From NCBI RefSeq assembly GCF_014196505.1, contig NZ_JACIDW010000011.1:62001-126000 (forward strand): 64,000 bases of DNA, written 5' to 3'. Below, one piece after another: positions 8,955 through 18,754 of the stretch (within the stretch, counting starts at the first letter, position 1; each line of letters begins with the position of its first letter). The position numbers and the translations under genes are program-made. This DNA comes from Rhizobium metallidurans. GTDB lineage: Bacteria; Pseudomonadota; Alphaproteobacteria; Rhizobiales; Rhizobiaceae. The notes below the pieces were generated by a model. The model saw only the letters and a program-made list of their open reading frames with translations, searched no databases and was not told the origin of the DNA.

Positions 8955-10757
8955 CTATTTTTCCGTCGGCGCCGGCTTTCGCTTGAACAGCCCCTTCAGA
9001 TTGTCGAAGAGCTCGATCTTCACGCCGTGGCGGCGCATGATCACCGCCTGCTGCATCACCGAAAGCGTGTTGTTCCAGGCCCAGTAGATGACCAGACCGG
9101 CCGGGAAGCTTGCCAGCATGAAGGTGAAGACCAGCGGCATCCAGTTGAAGATCATCGCCTGCGTCGGATCGGGCGGGGTCGGGTTCATGCGCATCTGCAG
9201 GAACATGGTGACGCCCATGATCAGCGGCCAGACGCCGAGATGCAGGAAGGTCGGAGCGGCGAACGGCAGCAGGCCGAACAGGTTGATGAACGAGGTCGGA
9301 TCGGGCGCCGAAAGGTCCTGAATCCAGCCGAAGAACGGTGCATGCCGCATCTCGATGGTGATGTAGATCACCTTGTAGAGCGAGAAGAAGATCGGGATCT
9401 GCAGCGCGATCGGCCAGCAACCGGCGATCGGATTGATCTTCTCTTCCTTGTAGAGCGCCATGGTCGCCTGTTGCAGCGCCATGCGGTCGTCGCCGAACTT
9501 CGCCTTCAGCTCCTCCATCTTCGGCTGCACGCGCTTCATGTTCGCCATCGAAGCGTACTGCTTGCTGGCGAGCGGGAAGAACAGCGCCTTGACGACGATC
9601 GTGGTCATCAGGATCGCGACGCCGAAGTTGCCGAAGTAACGGAAGAAGAAGTCCATCAGTTTGAACATCGGCTTCGTCAGGAAGTAGAACCAGCCCCAGT
9701 CGATCAGGCGGTCGAAGCGCGGGATCTGGTAAGTGGCTTCGTAACCGTCGATGACGGGAACTTCCTTAGCGCCGGCGAAGACGAGGTTCTTCAATTCGAG
9801 CGTCTGGCCGGGGGCGACCGTCACGGCGTTCTGCTTGTAGTCGGCCTGGAAGCGCGGCTGCCCATCCGTGAAGTGGCTGAAGCGAGCGTCGTAGGCGGTC
9901 GTCTGCGGCGGAATGATCGTCGCGGCCCAATACTTGTCGGTGATCCCGAGCCAGCCGCCGGTCGCCGTTGCCGGCGTCACGGCTTCCTTCTCGACGGCCG
10001 TATACTTGCTTTCGATCAGGCCATCGTCGCCGATGACGCCGATGAAGCCTTCATGCAGAACGTAGGTCGGAGCAACAGCCGGCTTGTTGTAGCGCGTTAT
10101 GCGGCCATAGGAGGAAAGTGCCGCGGCTGCCTGACCGGCATTGGTGATCTTGTCGGTGATCGTGAACATGTAGCGTTCGTCAACCGCGATCGTGCGGGCG
10201 AAGGTGATGCCCTTGTCGTTGGTGTAGGTCAGGGTAACAGGGGTCTTCTCGGTCAGCTTGGCGCCTTCGGGGGCCGTCCAGAGCGTCGAGGGACCGGGAA
10301 CATTGCCGGTATTGGCGTCGCCGATGTAGCCGAGCTCGGTGAAGTAGCCATCCTTGGTCTCGGACGGGCTGAAGAGCGTGATGAGCGGGCTGGTGTCGTC
10401 GACCGTCTCGCGGTAGCCCTTGAGCTTCAGGTCGTCGAGGCGGCCGCCGGCAAGGTTGATCGAGCCGGTCAGTGCCGCGGTGTCGATGACGACGCGCGGG
10501 TTCTTGGCGAGCGCGTCGGCAAGCGACGTGGTGGCCGGTGCCTGGCCTGTCGGAGCAGCGCCGCCCGGCTGCGCGCCACCGGCTGCCCCGTTGGCTGCCG
10601 GTGTCTGCGTCTGCTGGGTCGTCTGCTGTGCCTTCTGGGCAAGCTCGGCCTTGCGCTGCGCTTCGATGCGCGGATTCATGTAAAGGAATTGCCACCCGAG
10701 AACGATCAGCACGGAGAGGGCGATCGCAATGAAGTAGTTGCGGTTGTTTTGCATCAT
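8955..10757 (-). CDS. yidC: membrane protein insertase YidC
   Basis: YidC inserts and folds inner-membrane proteins alone or with SecYEG. The 600-aa form is the Gram-negative type: an N-terminal membrane anchor (residues about 7-26, [19 protein letters not shown]), a Gln/Ala-rich linker, a large periplasmic P1 domain, and the conserved C-terminal insertase domain from about residue 365 ([32 protein letters not shown] segment, then further helices). It overlaps rnpA by 4 bases and belongs to the rpmH-rnpA-yidC operon. Confidence 0.97.
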   Translation of the reverse strand: MMQNNRNYFIAIALSVLIVLGWQFLYMNPRIEAQRKAELAQKAQQTTQQTQTPAANGAAGGAQPGGAAPTGQAPATTSLADALAKNPRVVIDTAALTGSINLAGGRLDDLKLKGYRETVDDTSPLITLFSPSETKDGYFTELGYIGDANTGNVPGPSTLWTAPEGAKLTEKTPVTLTYTNDKGITFARTIAVDERYMFTITDKITNAGQAAAALSSYGRITRYNKPAVAPTYVLHEGFIGVIGDDGLIESKYTAVEKEAVTPATATGGWLGITDKYWAATIIPPQTTAYDARFSHFTDGQPRFQADYKQNAVTVAPGQTLELKNLVFAGAKEVPVIDGYEATYQIPRFDRLIDWGWFYFLTKPMFKLMDFFFRYFGNFGVAILMTTIVVKALFFPLASKQYASMANMKRVQPKMEELKAKFGDDRMALQQATMALYKEEKINPIAGCWPIALQIPIFFSLYKVIYITIEMRHAPFFGWIQDLSAPDPTSFINLFGLLPFAAPTFLHLGVWPLIMGVTMFLQMRMNPTPPDPTQAMIFNWMPLVFTFMLASFPAGLVIYWAWNNTLSVMQQAVIMRRHGVKIELFDNLKGLFKRKPAPTEK

Positions 10758-11155
10758 ACGTTCCTGGGGCGGCCGTCTCCGGACCGCTTGTGTTTCGGCT
10801 TCGTCTGGACGCGAGCCTTGAGCTCAGCGGCTAATTCTTTGAAGGATGCTTGGAGCACGTCCCTTCGCGCGACAACCACATAGTCGTGTCCGGGCTGCAT
10901 TGCAAACCCTGCATGAAGTCGCACCGCCTCTTTCAGGCGCCGCCGCATGCGGTTTCTCTCGACTGCGTTGCCGTGCTTCTTGGTGACGGTGAAGCCGACG
11001 CGGGCTTCGGTGTCGGGTTCCTTCCTGTCGAGCACCTCGAGAAGGAAGAATCCACCCCTGCGTTTTTCGCCATTGCGAACAGCAAGAAACTGCGGGCGGC
11101 TTTTCAGCCGCCCGGCAGTTATTTTGGGATCTTTGGTCGTCGGATCGCCCGTCAT
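10754..11155 (-). CDS. rnpA: ribonuclease P protein component
   Basis: RnpA is the protein cofactor of RNase P, which trims the 5' leader of tRNA precursors. The core has the signature [14 protein letters not shown] (RNR motif) after [12 protein letters not shown], and the start of the fold is [14 protein letters not shown]. From ATG 11155 it has 133 aa; an in-frame GTG at 11167 would add four residues. It lies 20 bases after rpmH and overlaps yidC by four bases, so translation of the three is probably coupled. Confidence 0.95.
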   Translation of the reverse strand: MTGDPTTKDPKITAGRLKSRPQFLAVRNGEKRRGGFFLLEVLDRKEPDTEARVGFTVTKKHGNAVERNRMRRRLKEAVRLHAGFAMQPGHDYVVVARRDVLQASFKELAAELKARVQTKPKHKRSGDGRPRNV

Positions 11156-11175
11156 CTGATCGGGCACTTCCGGCC

Positions 11176-11310
11176 TTAGGCCGAAAGACGCTTGCGGCCG
11201 CGGCCGCGACGAGCAACGATGACCTTACGGCCGCCCTTGGTAGCCATACGTGCACGGAAACCGTGACGACGCTTGCGAACAAGCTTGGAAGGTTGGTAAG
11301 TACGCTTCAT
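11176..11310 (-). CDS. rpmH: 50S ribosomal protein L34
   Basis: Translating 11310 to 11176 on the minus strand gives a 44-aa, very basic protein starting [20 protein letters not shown] and ending GRGRKRLSA. This is the standard L34 sequence and length. It heads the operon with rnpA and yidC, as in most bacteria. Confidence 0.98.
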   Translation of the reverse strand: MKRTYQPSKLVRKRRHGFRARMATKGGRKVIVARRGRGRKRLSA

Positions 11311-11422
11311 TTATTTTAATCACCGCGGAGTGCGGCCCTTCTTGAATTTGCATAATGCAAGGAGCGTTGTTTTTCGAACGGCGAGAGGCTCAAAAAGCCT
11401 TGTGTGACCGGACGTGCGGCGG

Positions 11423-11451
11423 CTTATACGGACGAAGGTCGCGAAAGTCAA
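11423..11451 (-). promoter_or_regulatory. sigma-70 promoter of rpmH-rnpA-yidC
   Basis: On the minus strand TTGACT (11451-11446), 17 bases, TATAAG (11428-11423). This is near consensus and points at rpmH, leaving a leader of roughly 105 bases. Confidence 0.75.
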
Positions 11452-11758
11452 TTATACCAGCCAGAATCCCGCCTGCTCGCCATTTGAGTGTGAAAATTAG
11501 CGATTGCTGTTAATGATTGCGTCGACCGGTCAATATCATGGTCGCTATCATTTTATTCTTTTTATGCAGCCAAAACGTGCGTTCAATCGGTTTATATACT
11601 TTTCCCGCGAAAAAATATCGGCGGCAATCATCGTTTACAGGTGATTTTTTATAGTAGCCGACGAAAGTATCGGAAATTCAACATTAATTGTTTTAGCCCA
11701 ATTTGAAGCAACGGCCGGGCATCCAGTTTTCGGCTTCTATGTTTATTGGGGGGGTCCT
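11452..11758. other. 307-base intergenic region before the chemoreceptor gene
   Basis: The stretch is AT-rich compared with its neighbours, with runs such as TTTTATTCTTTTTATG near 11550. It must hold the chemoreceptor promoter, but no convincing -35/-10 pair, RNA gene or repeat was found. No DnaA-box cluster was seen although the region is next to rpmH. Confidence 0.5.
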
Positions 11759-13756
11759 TTGAAAATTCGAGTTAAGATCAACATACTTGTCTGCGCCATG
11801 TCTTGTGTCGCGCTGGTTATCGGCGCGACGGCTCTTTGGGCCGTGCAGCGCTACAACGAAAATCTCACCGCCTACGAGGATGCCGCCAGCCGTGCCTATT
11901 CCGGCGAGCGCTTGAACCGTTATGTGACCGCGACCGTGATGGAAGCGCGCGGCATCTATGGCGCCCCCTCCACGAAGGAAGCCGCAAGCTTCGCCAAGGG
12001 TCTGCTTGCAGCCCTCGATCAGGTGGACGCCACCATCGCATCCTGGACGCCTCTGGTTCCGGAAAATCAGATGGAGGCGTTCAGCAAGCTCAAGGCGCGC
12101 GCCGCCGAATTCCGGACCTTCCGCGCGGAAACCGCGCGTCTCGGCACGGAAGTCAGCCCGCAAGCCGCCAACGAGCAGGGCAACAACGACGCCAACCGCG
12201 CCAACCGCAAGGCCTTCCAGGCCGAGATCGACGCGGTTGTCGCCACCGACAGGGCAACGCTTGACGCCGTCAACGAGGAAGTCGAAAGCTTCCGCACGTC
12301 GATCCTGTGGCTGGTTCTCGGCATCACCGGCGTTGGCATCGCGGCCGGCATCGGCATGGGTCTTTATGTCGGCACCATCCATCTTTCCCGTCCGATCAAG
12401 AAAGTCACCGAAGCCATCAACAATGTCGCCGACGGCAACTTCGATACCGAAGTTCCGTTCCCCGGCCGCAACGACGAGATCGGCGAGATGGCCGCGGCCG
12501 TTGCCGTGTTCAAGGAAAATGGCCTTGCCGTGCGCCGCATGAATGCCCAGGAAGCGGCCATGCGCGCCAAGAGCGACGACCTGCAGTCCAGCATGTCGGT
12601 CGTGGTGGCCGCCGCCGCCGCCGGCGATTTCTCGCGCCGGATCGACAAGGACTACGGCGACGAGAACCTCAACCAGTTCGCCAGCAACATCAATCACCTG
12701 CTGTCGGGCGTCGATGGCGGCGTCGGCGAAACCCGCCGCGTCATCGCCAGCCTCTCGGAAGGCGACCTGACGCAGACCATGCGCGGCAATTTCCAGGGCG
12801 CCTTCGCGGAATTGCAGAAGAACGTCAACAGCACCTTCGCCACGCTGCAATCGACCATGCGCGAAGTGCGCGAAACCGCCGAGGGCTTCCACGGCAACAC
12901 CAACGAGCTGCGCTCCGCCAGCGACGACCTCTCCAAGCGCACCGAACAGCAGGCGGCGGCGCTGGAAGAGACCTCCGCCGCGCTGGATGAGATCACGGCC
13001 GTCGTCAACAACTCGACAGATCGCGCCCAGGAAGCCAGCGTCATGGTTTCCGAGGCCAAGGACGATGCCGGCAAGTCGGGCGTCGTCGTTCGCAACGCCG
13101 TCGATGCCATGGGCCGCATCGAGCAGGCATCGCGCGAAATCAGCCAGATCATCAACGTCATCGACGAGATCGCCTTCCAGACCAACCTTCTGGCGCTGAA
13201 CGCCGGTGTCGAGGCCGCGCGCGCCGGTGAAGCCGGCAAGGGCTTTGCCGTCGTCGCGCAGGAAGTCCGCGAGCTCGCCCAGCGCTCGGCAACGGCCGCC
13301 AAGGACATCAAGGGCCTGATCACCAAATCCGGCGGCGAAGTCCAGATCGGCGTCAAGCTGGTGCAGGAAACCGGCGACGCGCTCTCGCAGATCGAACGCC
13401 GTGTCAATGCGATCAACGACCATATCCACTCGATCGCCACGGCGGCCAAGGAGCAGTCGACCGGCCTCAAGGAGGTCAACACCGCCGTCAACCAGATGGA
13501 CCAGGTGACGCAGCAGAATGCCGCCATGGTCGAGGAGACCTCGGCCGCCACGCACAAGCTGTCGTCCGAAGCCGATAGCCTCGTGCGCCTGATCTCGCGC
13601 TTCAAGGTGTCCAACGTGCAGCAGGCGGCACCCGTTGCCGTCGCCAGATACGAGGAACATCGGCCGGTTGCCTCGCCCGCCCGCCGCGCCATGGGCAACG
13701 TTGCCCGCGCCTTCAACGGCAACGCCGCGGTCGATCAGAGCTGGGAAGAATTCTGA
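11759..13756 (+). CDS. methyl-accepting chemotaxis protein
   Basis: This 665-aa chemoreceptor has an N-terminal membrane helix (residues about 7-29), a periplasmic sensor region, a second helix ([20 protein letters not shown], about 181-203), a HAMP domain, a second HAMP-like region, and the cytoplasmic signalling domain with the hairpin tip [20 protein letters not shown]. The last residues are SWEEF, which fits a C-terminal CheR/CheB-tethering pentapeptide. The start is TTG (11759) behind a G-rich ribosome site; no ATG gives a better N-terminus. The ligand is unknown. Confidence 0.93.
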   Translation: MKIRVKINILVCAMSCVALVIGATALWAVQRYNENLTAYEDAASRAYSGERLNRYVTATVMEARGIYGAPSTKEAASFAKGLLAALDQVDATIASWTPLVPENQMEAFSKLKARAAEFRTFRAETARLGTEVSPQAANEQGNNDANRANRKAFQAEIDAVVATDRATLDAVNEEVESFRTSILWLVLGITGVGIAAGIGMGLYVGTIHLSRPIKKVTEAINNVADGNFDTEVPFPGRNDEIGEMAAAVAVFKENGLAVRRMNAQEAAMRAKSDDLQSSMSVVVAAAAAGDFSRRIDKDYGDENLNQFASNINHLLSGVDGGVGETRRVIASLSEGDLTQTMRGNFQGAFAELQKNVNSTFATLQSTMREVRETAEGFHGNTNELRSASDDLSKRTEQQAAALEETSAALDEITAVVNNSTDRAQEASVMVSEAKDDAGKSGVVVRNAVDAMGRIEQASREISQIINVIDEIAFQTNLLALNAGVEAARAGEAGKGFAVVAQEVRELAQRSATAAKDIKGLITKSGGEVQIGVKLVQETGDALSQIERRVNAINDHIHSIATAAKEQSTGLKEVNTAVNQMDQVTQQNAAMVEETSAATHKLSSEADSLVRLISRFKVSNVQQAAPVAVARYEEHRPVASPARRAMGNVARAFNGNAAVDQSWEEF

Positions 13757-13782
13757 TTTCGCGATGCCGAGATGACTGAGAG

Positions 13783-13806
13783 CGCCGCCTTCGGGCGGCG
13801 TTCGCG
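13783..13806 (+). terminator. possible terminator after the chemoreceptor gene
   Basis: CGCCGCC-TTCG-GGCGGCG (13783-13800) is a stable tetraloop hairpin 27 bases past the stop. The following tract (TTCGCGTTT) is only weakly T-rich. Confidence 0.45.
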
Positions 13807-13910
13807 TTTCGGCAATATGTCGCACCGCTCGCAAAGATTTGAACGCGGCGCGGAATCGTCTAATATAGAGATTGTAGTCGTGGCGCGAGACGCCCGTTGG
13901 ACGAGAAGCG

Positions 13911-15437
13911 ATGCCCGCCCCTGATCAAGGCCAAACTGTTCCCGAAGCACTGACCACGGTGACCGATGCCGCGCGAGCCGCCTGCCGGCCCGTCGGCATA
14001 TTCGGCGGCATATCCGGCAAGCTGCTGTGGCTGACGGTCGTCTGCATCATGCTTGCCGAAGTGCTGATCTTCTTTCCCTCCGTGGCGTCGATGCGCCTGC
14101 GCTGGCTGGACGAGCGGTTGAACGCCGCGGCCGGCGCCGCCATTGCCATCGATGGCCTGCAGCCCGCGGATCTTCCGGCCGACCTGCAGAGGCAGACCTT
14201 GGAAGCGACGGGCACGAAGGCGATCGTGCTGCGCAAGGACGGTACCTCGCGCCTGCTCGCCACCTGGGACATGCCGGCGTCGGTCGACGCGCAGTACGAC
14301 CTGACCAGCGTGCCTCCCGTCACCGCCATTCGCGATGCGCTCGACACGCTCGTCTTTGGCGGGGACCGGATGATTCGCGTCTATGGTCCGGTGCGGGACA
14401 CCAATATCGGCGTCGAAGTGCTGATGAGGGACAAGTATCTGCGCAATGCGATGCTGCTCTACGCGCGCAACGTCTTCATGTTGTCGATCATGATCGCGCT
14501 GTTTACCGCGACGCTGGTCTTCTTCGCGATCAACCGCATTCTGATCAGGCCGATCCGCAGGCTGACGGGCAGCATGCAGCAGTTTTCCGCCGATCCTGAA
14601 AATCCGCAGCATGTCTTTGTCGGCGAAGGCGGACGCGACGAGCTGGCGATCGCCGGCCGCCACCTGACCGCCATGCAGCTGCAGCTGCAGAAGACGCTGA
14701 AGCAGCAGAGCAATCTCGCGGCCCTCGGTCTGGCCGTCTCCAAGATCAACCATGACATGCGCAATATCCTCGCCTCCGCGCAGCTGATGTCCGACCGCCT
14801 GGTCGACGTCGATGATCCGATGGTGAAGCGCTTCGCTCCGAAGCTGCTGCGCACCATCGACCGCGCCGTCGGCTACACGACCGAAGTTCTCTCCTATGGC
14901 CAGGCCAGCGAATCGGCGCCCCGCCGCCGCCTCGTGCGGGTGATCACGCTTGTCGAGGATGTCCGCGACATGCTGGCGATCGATCCGCAGAGCGGCGTCG
15001 AATTCGTCGAGCAGATCGGCGCCGATCTGGAGGTGGATGCCGACAACGAACAGCTGTTCCGGGTGGTTCACAATCTGTGTCGCAACGCGTTGCAGGCACT
15101 GACATCAGGCAATGGCGGGGGCAGTGCCGGCGACACGCCGCGGCGCATCACCGTCTCGGCTCACCGCATCGGCAGCGTCGTCAGCATCACCGTCGACGAC
15201 ACCGGTCCCGGCATGCCGCAGAAGGCCCGCCAGAACCTCTTCGCCGCCTTCCGCGGCTCCGCCCGCTCCGGTGGCACCGGCCTCGGCCTTGCCATCGCCC
15301 GCGAGCTGGTGCTGGCCCACGGCGGCACCATCGCGCTTGTGGAAAAGCCTTCGATCGGCACGCAGTTCCGCATCGAAATCCCGGATCGCCCGGTGTCCCT
15401 GGAGGATTATCGCGGCCGCAGCCTGTCCGAAAAGTGA
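13911..15437 (+). CDS. membrane sensor histidine kinase
   Basis: The 508-aa protein has two membrane helices (about 37-57 and 187-208) flanking a periplasmic sensor of about 130 residues, a HAMP-like segment, and a kinase core. The core has H-box KINHDMRNIL with phospho-acceptor His281, N-box NLCRNALQAL, G1 DDTGPGMP and G2 GGTGLGLAIA. The HDMRN form of the H-box differs from the common HELRT/HDLRN type. No response regulator gene is adjacent, so it is an orphan kinase whose partner lies elsewhere. Confidence 0.92.
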   Translation: MPAPDQGQTVPEALTTVTDAARAACRPVGIFGGISGKLLWLTVVCIMLAEVLIFFPSVASMRLRWLDERLNAAAGAAIAIDGLQPADLPADLQRQTLEATGTKAIVLRKDGTSRLLATWDMPASVDAQYDLTSVPPVTAIRDALDTLVFGGDRMIRVYGPVRDTNIGVEVLMRDKYLRNAMLLYARNVFMLSIMIALFTATLVFFAINRILIRPIRRLTGSMQQFSADPENPQHVFVGEGGRDELAIAGRHLTAMQLQLQKTLKQQSNLAALGLAVSKINHDMRNILASAQLMSDRLVDVDDPMVKRFAPKLLRTIDRAVGYTTEVLSYGQASESAPRRRLVRVITLVEDVRDMLAIDPQSGVEFVEQIGADLEVDADNEQLFRVVHNLCRNALQALTSGNGGGSAGDTPRRITVSAHRIGSVVSITVDDTGPGMPQKARQNLFAAFRGSARSGGTGLGLAIARELVLAHGGTIALVEKPSIGTQFRIEIPDRPVSLEDYRGRSLSEK

Positions 15438-15559
15438 TGCGATCCCGCGATCCCGGTTGCCCGACAAGAAAGACGTCACTTTTTTTACAAACCCTATTGC
15501 ATTCGTTCAGATGACCCTTTAGAGAACCGCTCACGCCAGCGGGACACACCGCTGCAGAC

Positions 15560-15636
15560 GCACCCGTAGCTCAGCTGGATAGAGCACCAGACTACGAATC
15601 TGGGGGTCAGGAGTTCGAATCTCTTCGGGTGCGCCA
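15560..15636 (+). tRNA. tRNA-Arg(ACG)
   Basis: The sequence folds into a full cloverleaf: acceptor stem GCACCCG (15560-15566) with CGGGTGC (15626-15632), anticodon stem CCAGA/TCTGG, loop CTACGAA with anticodon ACG at 15594-15596, T-loop TTCGAAT, discriminator G and encoded CCA (15634-15636). Confidence 0.97.
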
Positions 15637-15735
15637 TCAACTTCCATTATATTTCAGGGCTTCCAGTCAGTTTGAAAATCGGTCGCGTTTCCACGCATTC
15701 CGATGCCGTTCCCGGACGCCTATTCTCAACCCGTC

Positions 15736-15948
15736 TCACCACCGCCGCCGATTGACCGACGAAATCAGATACCCCACGGCGAACGTCATCGCCGCCACGG
15801 CGATCGCCGTGCTGATGACGCCGGCGGGCGTTGTTCTGGCGCTACCCTGTAGCGTGATGTGCTTTCCGACGCGAAGGTCGAAGACCGATTTCATCTCCTC
15901 CGGATGCGAGGGGCTGTCGGATGAGAGGTCGTCTTGAATGGCTGTCAC
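15736..15948 (-). CDS. small single-pass membrane protein
   Basis: A GTG start at 15948 has an excellent GGAGG site seven bases upstream and gives a 70-aa protein. After a polar N-terminus (TAIQDDLSSDSPSHPEEMK) comes one membrane helix near the C-terminus (VISTAIAVAAMTFAVGYLI), ending in SSVNRRRW, so the tail is probably cytoplasmic. A longer frame to 15993 lacks a ribosome site. Function is not recognised. Confidence 0.65.
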   Translation of the reverse strand: MTAIQDDLSSDSPSHPEEMKSVFDLRVGKHITLQGSARTTPAGVISTAIAVAAMTFAVGYLISSVNRRRW

Positions 15949-16091
15949 GTTCAATCCTCCGTTTCGGTGTTGGCATCCACGCGACGCGGGCATTTTGCCC
16001 GGCGCTAGCCTGGCACAATGTTGCCAGACGATTGTCTCCGCAAGATGCCGTTTGGGCAGGAAGTGCCGTGGCCGCGGGCCGGAGAGATTGA

Positions 16092-16418
16092 ATGCTGAGC
16101 AATATGGTTCGTGGACTGGTGTTTTTGGCGTCGGCGGCAGCCTTGGCCGGTTGCGTCGATCGCGCCAACGGGCCGATGCTGTCGCCCGTCAATCCGCTCG
16201 ACCCGCCGCTCAATCCGCCGGGCATCGCGCACACCATGTGCGTCGCCGAGGGCAACGTCATGTATGGTGAAGCGCGCCGGCAATACGAGGCGCGGGCGCA
16301 GATGTCGCGCTACGCGATCGATCCCGCCAATCAGGAAGCGCAGGCGAGGGCGGCGGCGCGCCGTCAGTATGTCACCTGCATTTCCAGCCAGGGCTACCGC
16401 GCGATCTACGATCAGTAG
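16092..16418 (+). CDS. small lipoprotein
   Basis: This 108-aa protein begins with a type II signal sequence: hydrophobic [14 protein letters not shown] with lipobox LAGC, Cys at about residue 21. The mature part is short and polar, rich in Ala/Arg ([16 protein letters not shown]), with two further cysteines. A GGAGA site precedes ATG 16092; a second in-frame ATG lies at 16104. It is probably anchored in the outer or inner membrane. Function is unknown. Confidence 0.75.
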   Translation: MLSNMVRGLVFLASAAALAGCVDRANGPMLSPVNPLDPPLNPPGIAHTMCVAEGNVMYGEARRQYEARAQMSRYAIDPANQEAQARAAARRQYVTCISSQGYRAIYDQ

Positions 16419-16548
16419 ACGGCCGGCGGTAGAGGCCCGGATCACGCGCAATCGCCTGCGATCACGACTGTTGGAGCGCGCGTGCAGGCGCGGAACTTTG
16501 CAAGTTCAGACGGCATTTTCCTCATGTGAACCTGAAGGAGGGTTTATC

Positions 16549-16923
16549 ATGAAAATCTCCCGTCATATCCCATCCGCCCTGTCGCTTGGCCTCATCGCGG
16601 CGCTTTCGGCGGCGATGCCCGTTCAGGCCGCGCCGGCCGGCTCGTCCATGCAGCAGGCGTCGGTCGTCCAGGTGGCGCAGACCCAGCCGGGCTATTGGAA
16701 CGGCTATCGCGGCTCGCGCACCGAGCGTCCCGGCACCCGCCGCCACACCGATGGCTACTGGTATCCGGACGCCGCCTTCGGCATCGACCGCCAAACCACC
16801 GGATCGATCACCCAGCGGCCGGTGCCCACCCAGATGCAACCGATGCACAGCCAGACCTATTGTCAGGGTACATTCGGCGGCACCAATGGCGACGGCTCGA
16901 TGCCGTGCGGCAACGGCTGGTAA
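16549..16923 (+). CDS. secreted hypothetical protein
   Basis: The 124-aa product starts at ATG 16549 with a strong AAGGAGGG ribosome site and a signal peptide ([20 protein letters not shown]). The mature protein is rich in Tyr, Trp, Gly and Thr ([20 protein letters not shown]), with two cysteines near the C-terminus that could pair in the periplasm. No domain was recognised. It lies upstream of the three-loop sRNA on the same strand. Confidence 0.75.
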   Translation: MKISRHIPSALSLGLIAALSAAMPVQAAPAGSSMQQASVVQVAQTQPGYWNGYRGSRTERPGTRRHTDGYWYPDAAFGIDRQTTGSITQRPVPTQMQPMHSQTYCQGTFGGTNGDGSMPCGNGW

Positions 16924-17119
16924 AGTTGTCGCGAAGGCGGCGGCCCATGCCGTCGCCTTCGACCCTTCAAGTGGGAACTCAAGCTGAAATTGCTCAAGCC
17001 TTGGTTGATTTGATGAAATGATGTGCACAAGCCGACGGCGTTTAACGGTCCCGATCCCCATGTTATGCGTTTTGTGCATTGCTGCGTTGCGGGAATCTCC
17101 CTATTCCTGATCGAAATCA

Positions 17120-17254
17120 TAGGCTATCTATCTCCTCGAAGGCAGCGCACTCCTCCTCCCAGCGCTCCTTCATCGGACTGACAACACTCCTCCTCCCAGT
17201 TGTCAGTCAGGATCAAGAGCCCGGTGCACCTCCTCCCGCACCGGGCTCTTTTCT
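17120..17254 (+). ncRNA. alpha-r14-like trans-acting sRNA with three anti-Shine-Dalgarno loops
   Basis: Three consecutive hairpins each present CCTCCTCCC in the loop: stem AGCGC/GCGCT (17144-17166), a perfect 10-bp stem GACTGACAAC/GTTGTCAGTC (17176-17208), and a 13-bp stem AAGAGCCCGGTGC/GCACCGGGCTCTT (17215-17250), the last followed by TTTTC as a terminator. The first two loops are identical (ACTCCTCCTCCCA). This is the architecture described for the rhizobial alpha-r14 sRNAs (NfeR1 of Sinorhizobium), which pair with ribosome binding sites. The 5' end is not fixed by a clear promoter; 17120 is an estimate. Confidence 0.85.
17215..17252 (+). terminator. terminator hairpin of the sRNA, with an anti-SD loop
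   Basis: A 13-bp perfect stem with loop ACCTCCTCCC (17228-17237) and TTTT tail. It doubles as the third target-binding loop of the sRNA. The rest of 16924-17445 contains no gene that I can support. Confidence 0.88.
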
Positions 17255-17445
17255 ATTTCGGACCTCTCTTCCCGATTTTAATTGCTGACCTGCATTCTTG
17301 ATTCGGCGGCGCCATCGTCGCCATCAAGGTAGCGCCATTTGGCGGCGGTTGGGCGTGCCGAAAATTCAGATGGAAGTCGCCTGGGTTCTGATATATCACA
17401 GTGCGGTCGGCGGCATGGTCCGCCGCGCGAATGGGCGGTGAGGAA

Positions 17446-18693
17446 ATGAACGATAGGAAACGGACGGTCGCGGTAGTTGGCGCAGGTGTCATCGGTGCTG
17501 CGATCGCGCTCGAATTGCAGCGGCGCGGCCTGCAGGTGACGCTGATCGACAAGGGCGAGCCCGGGCGCGGTACCTCTTACGGCAACATGGCCAGCATCGC
17601 GCTCGATTTCGCCGCCGGCTCCGGTCCCAATACCTGGCGCAAGATACCCCGCTGGCTGCTCGATCCCGAAGGCCCCGTCTGGCTGCGTCCCGCCTATGCC
17701 TTGAAGATGGCGCCTTGGTTCCTGCGCTTCATCGCCGCCGGCAGGCCCTCGCGGCTGCGTGACATCGAGGATGCGGGCATGAGCCTTTCAAATCCCGCGC
17801 TCGCCGATTTCCGCGCCATGCTGGATACGATCGCGGCACCCGATCTGATGACCGACGAAGGCTGCCTGGCGATCTACGAGACCGAGGCGGAATTTACAGG
17901 CGATCGCGGCCATATCGATTTCATGCGCCGCTACGGCTTCGATTTCGACGTGCTCGAAGGCGCCGCCATCCGCGATCTGGAGCCCTCGCTCTCGCCGTCG
18001 ATCGCCAAGGCGGTTCTGCTGCCCGACAACAAGACCATCCGCGATCCCTATCGCCTGGTGGTCAAGCTCGCCGCCGCCGCCCGCGAACGCGGCGCGACCT
18101 TCGTGTCCGGCGCCGCGCGCACGGTCGAGAAGAATGCCGACGGCACCTCCGTCGTGCTGCTTGAAAACGGCGAGCGTATCGCGGCCGATTTCGTCGTGCT
18201 GGCGGCAGGCGTTCACACGCGCTTCCTGGCGCAAAAGCTCGGCGAGCCCATCCCGCTCGAGACCGAGCGCGGCTACCACACGCAGATCATGCAGCCGGGC
18301 GTCTCGATGCGCTATTCGGTGATCTGGCCGCACCGCGCCTTCATGATCACGCCGACGGCTGGCGGCATCCGCGTCGGCGGCAATGTCGAGCTGGCGGGGC
18401 TGGATGCCGCGCCCGATTTTCGCCGCGCCCGCGTCCTCGTGCGTCATGCCCAGCGCGCCGTGCCGGGCCTTGAGGTCAAGGACGCCAGCGAGTGGATGGG
18501 CCATCGCCCGGCGCTGCCCGATACGATCCCGATCATCTCGCCGTCCTCGAAAATGCAGGGCGTCTGGTACGCGACCGGTCACGGCCATCTCGGCCTCACT
18601 TATTCGGCCACCACCGCGCGGCTGATCGCGGATATGGTGACGGGAGCCAGACCCGCCGTCGACATGACGCCGTTCCGTATCGACCGCTATTGA
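17446..18693 (+). CDS. FAD-dependent D-amino-acid dehydrogenase (DadA-like; probable D-hydroxyproline dehydrogenase)
   Basis: This 415-aa protein starts with the FAD-binding motif VGAGVIGAAIALELQRRGLQ and has the DAO/DadA fold with the C-terminal GVWYATGHGHLGLTYS. ATG 17446 is preceded by GAGG; upstream in-frame starts lack a site. It is followed after 61 bases by a proline-racemase family gene. That pairing is typical of hydroxyproline catabolism, where the epimerase makes cis-4-hydroxy-D-proline and the flavoprotein oxidises it. Other D-amino acids are possible. Confidence 0.85.
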   Translation: MNDRKRTVAVVGAGVIGAAIALELQRRGLQVTLIDKGEPGRGTSYGNMASIALDFAAGSGPNTWRKIPRWLLDPEGPVWLRPAYALKMAPWFLRFIAAGRPSRLRDIEDAGMSLSNPALADFRAMLDTIAAPDLMTDEGCLAIYETEAEFTGDRGHIDFMRRYGFDFDVLEGAAIRDLEPSLSPSIAKAVLLPDNKTIRDPYRLVVKLAAAARERGATFVSGAARTVEKNADGTSVVLLENGERIAADFVVLAAGVHTRFLAQKLGEPIPLETERGYHTQIMQPGVSMRYSVIWPHRAFMITPTAGGIRVGGNVELAGLDAAPDFRRARVLVRHAQRAVPGLEVKDASEWMGHRPALPDTIPIISPSSKMQGVWYATGHGHLGLTYSATTARLIADMVTGARPAVDMTPFRIDRY

Positions 18694-18754
18694 GACATAA
18701 CATGAGAGCCGGCGGCGACGGGGTCGCCCTGCCGGCGGATGATGGGAGACGCCG

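Noticed and set aside
8142..10883. 913-aa open frame on the plus strand opposite engB and yidC
   Set aside because: It is an antisense shadow of two certain genes, typical of GC-rich DNA, with no domain pattern and low-complexity Arg/Asp-rich sequence.
11311..11758. Replication origin next to rpmH
   Set aside because: No dnaA gene and no cluster of DnaA boxes; in Rhizobiaceae the chromosomal origin is usually elsewhere.
11693..13834. 713-aa minus-strand frame opposite the chemoreceptor gene
   Set aside because: Shadow of the chemoreceptor reading frame; composition is Gly/Asp/His-rich without domains.
17144..17252. CRISPR-like repeats because of the repeated CTCCTCCCA
   Set aside because: The shared unit is only 9-13 bases and lies in hairpin loops with unrelated flanks; no repeat-spacer periodicity or cas genes.
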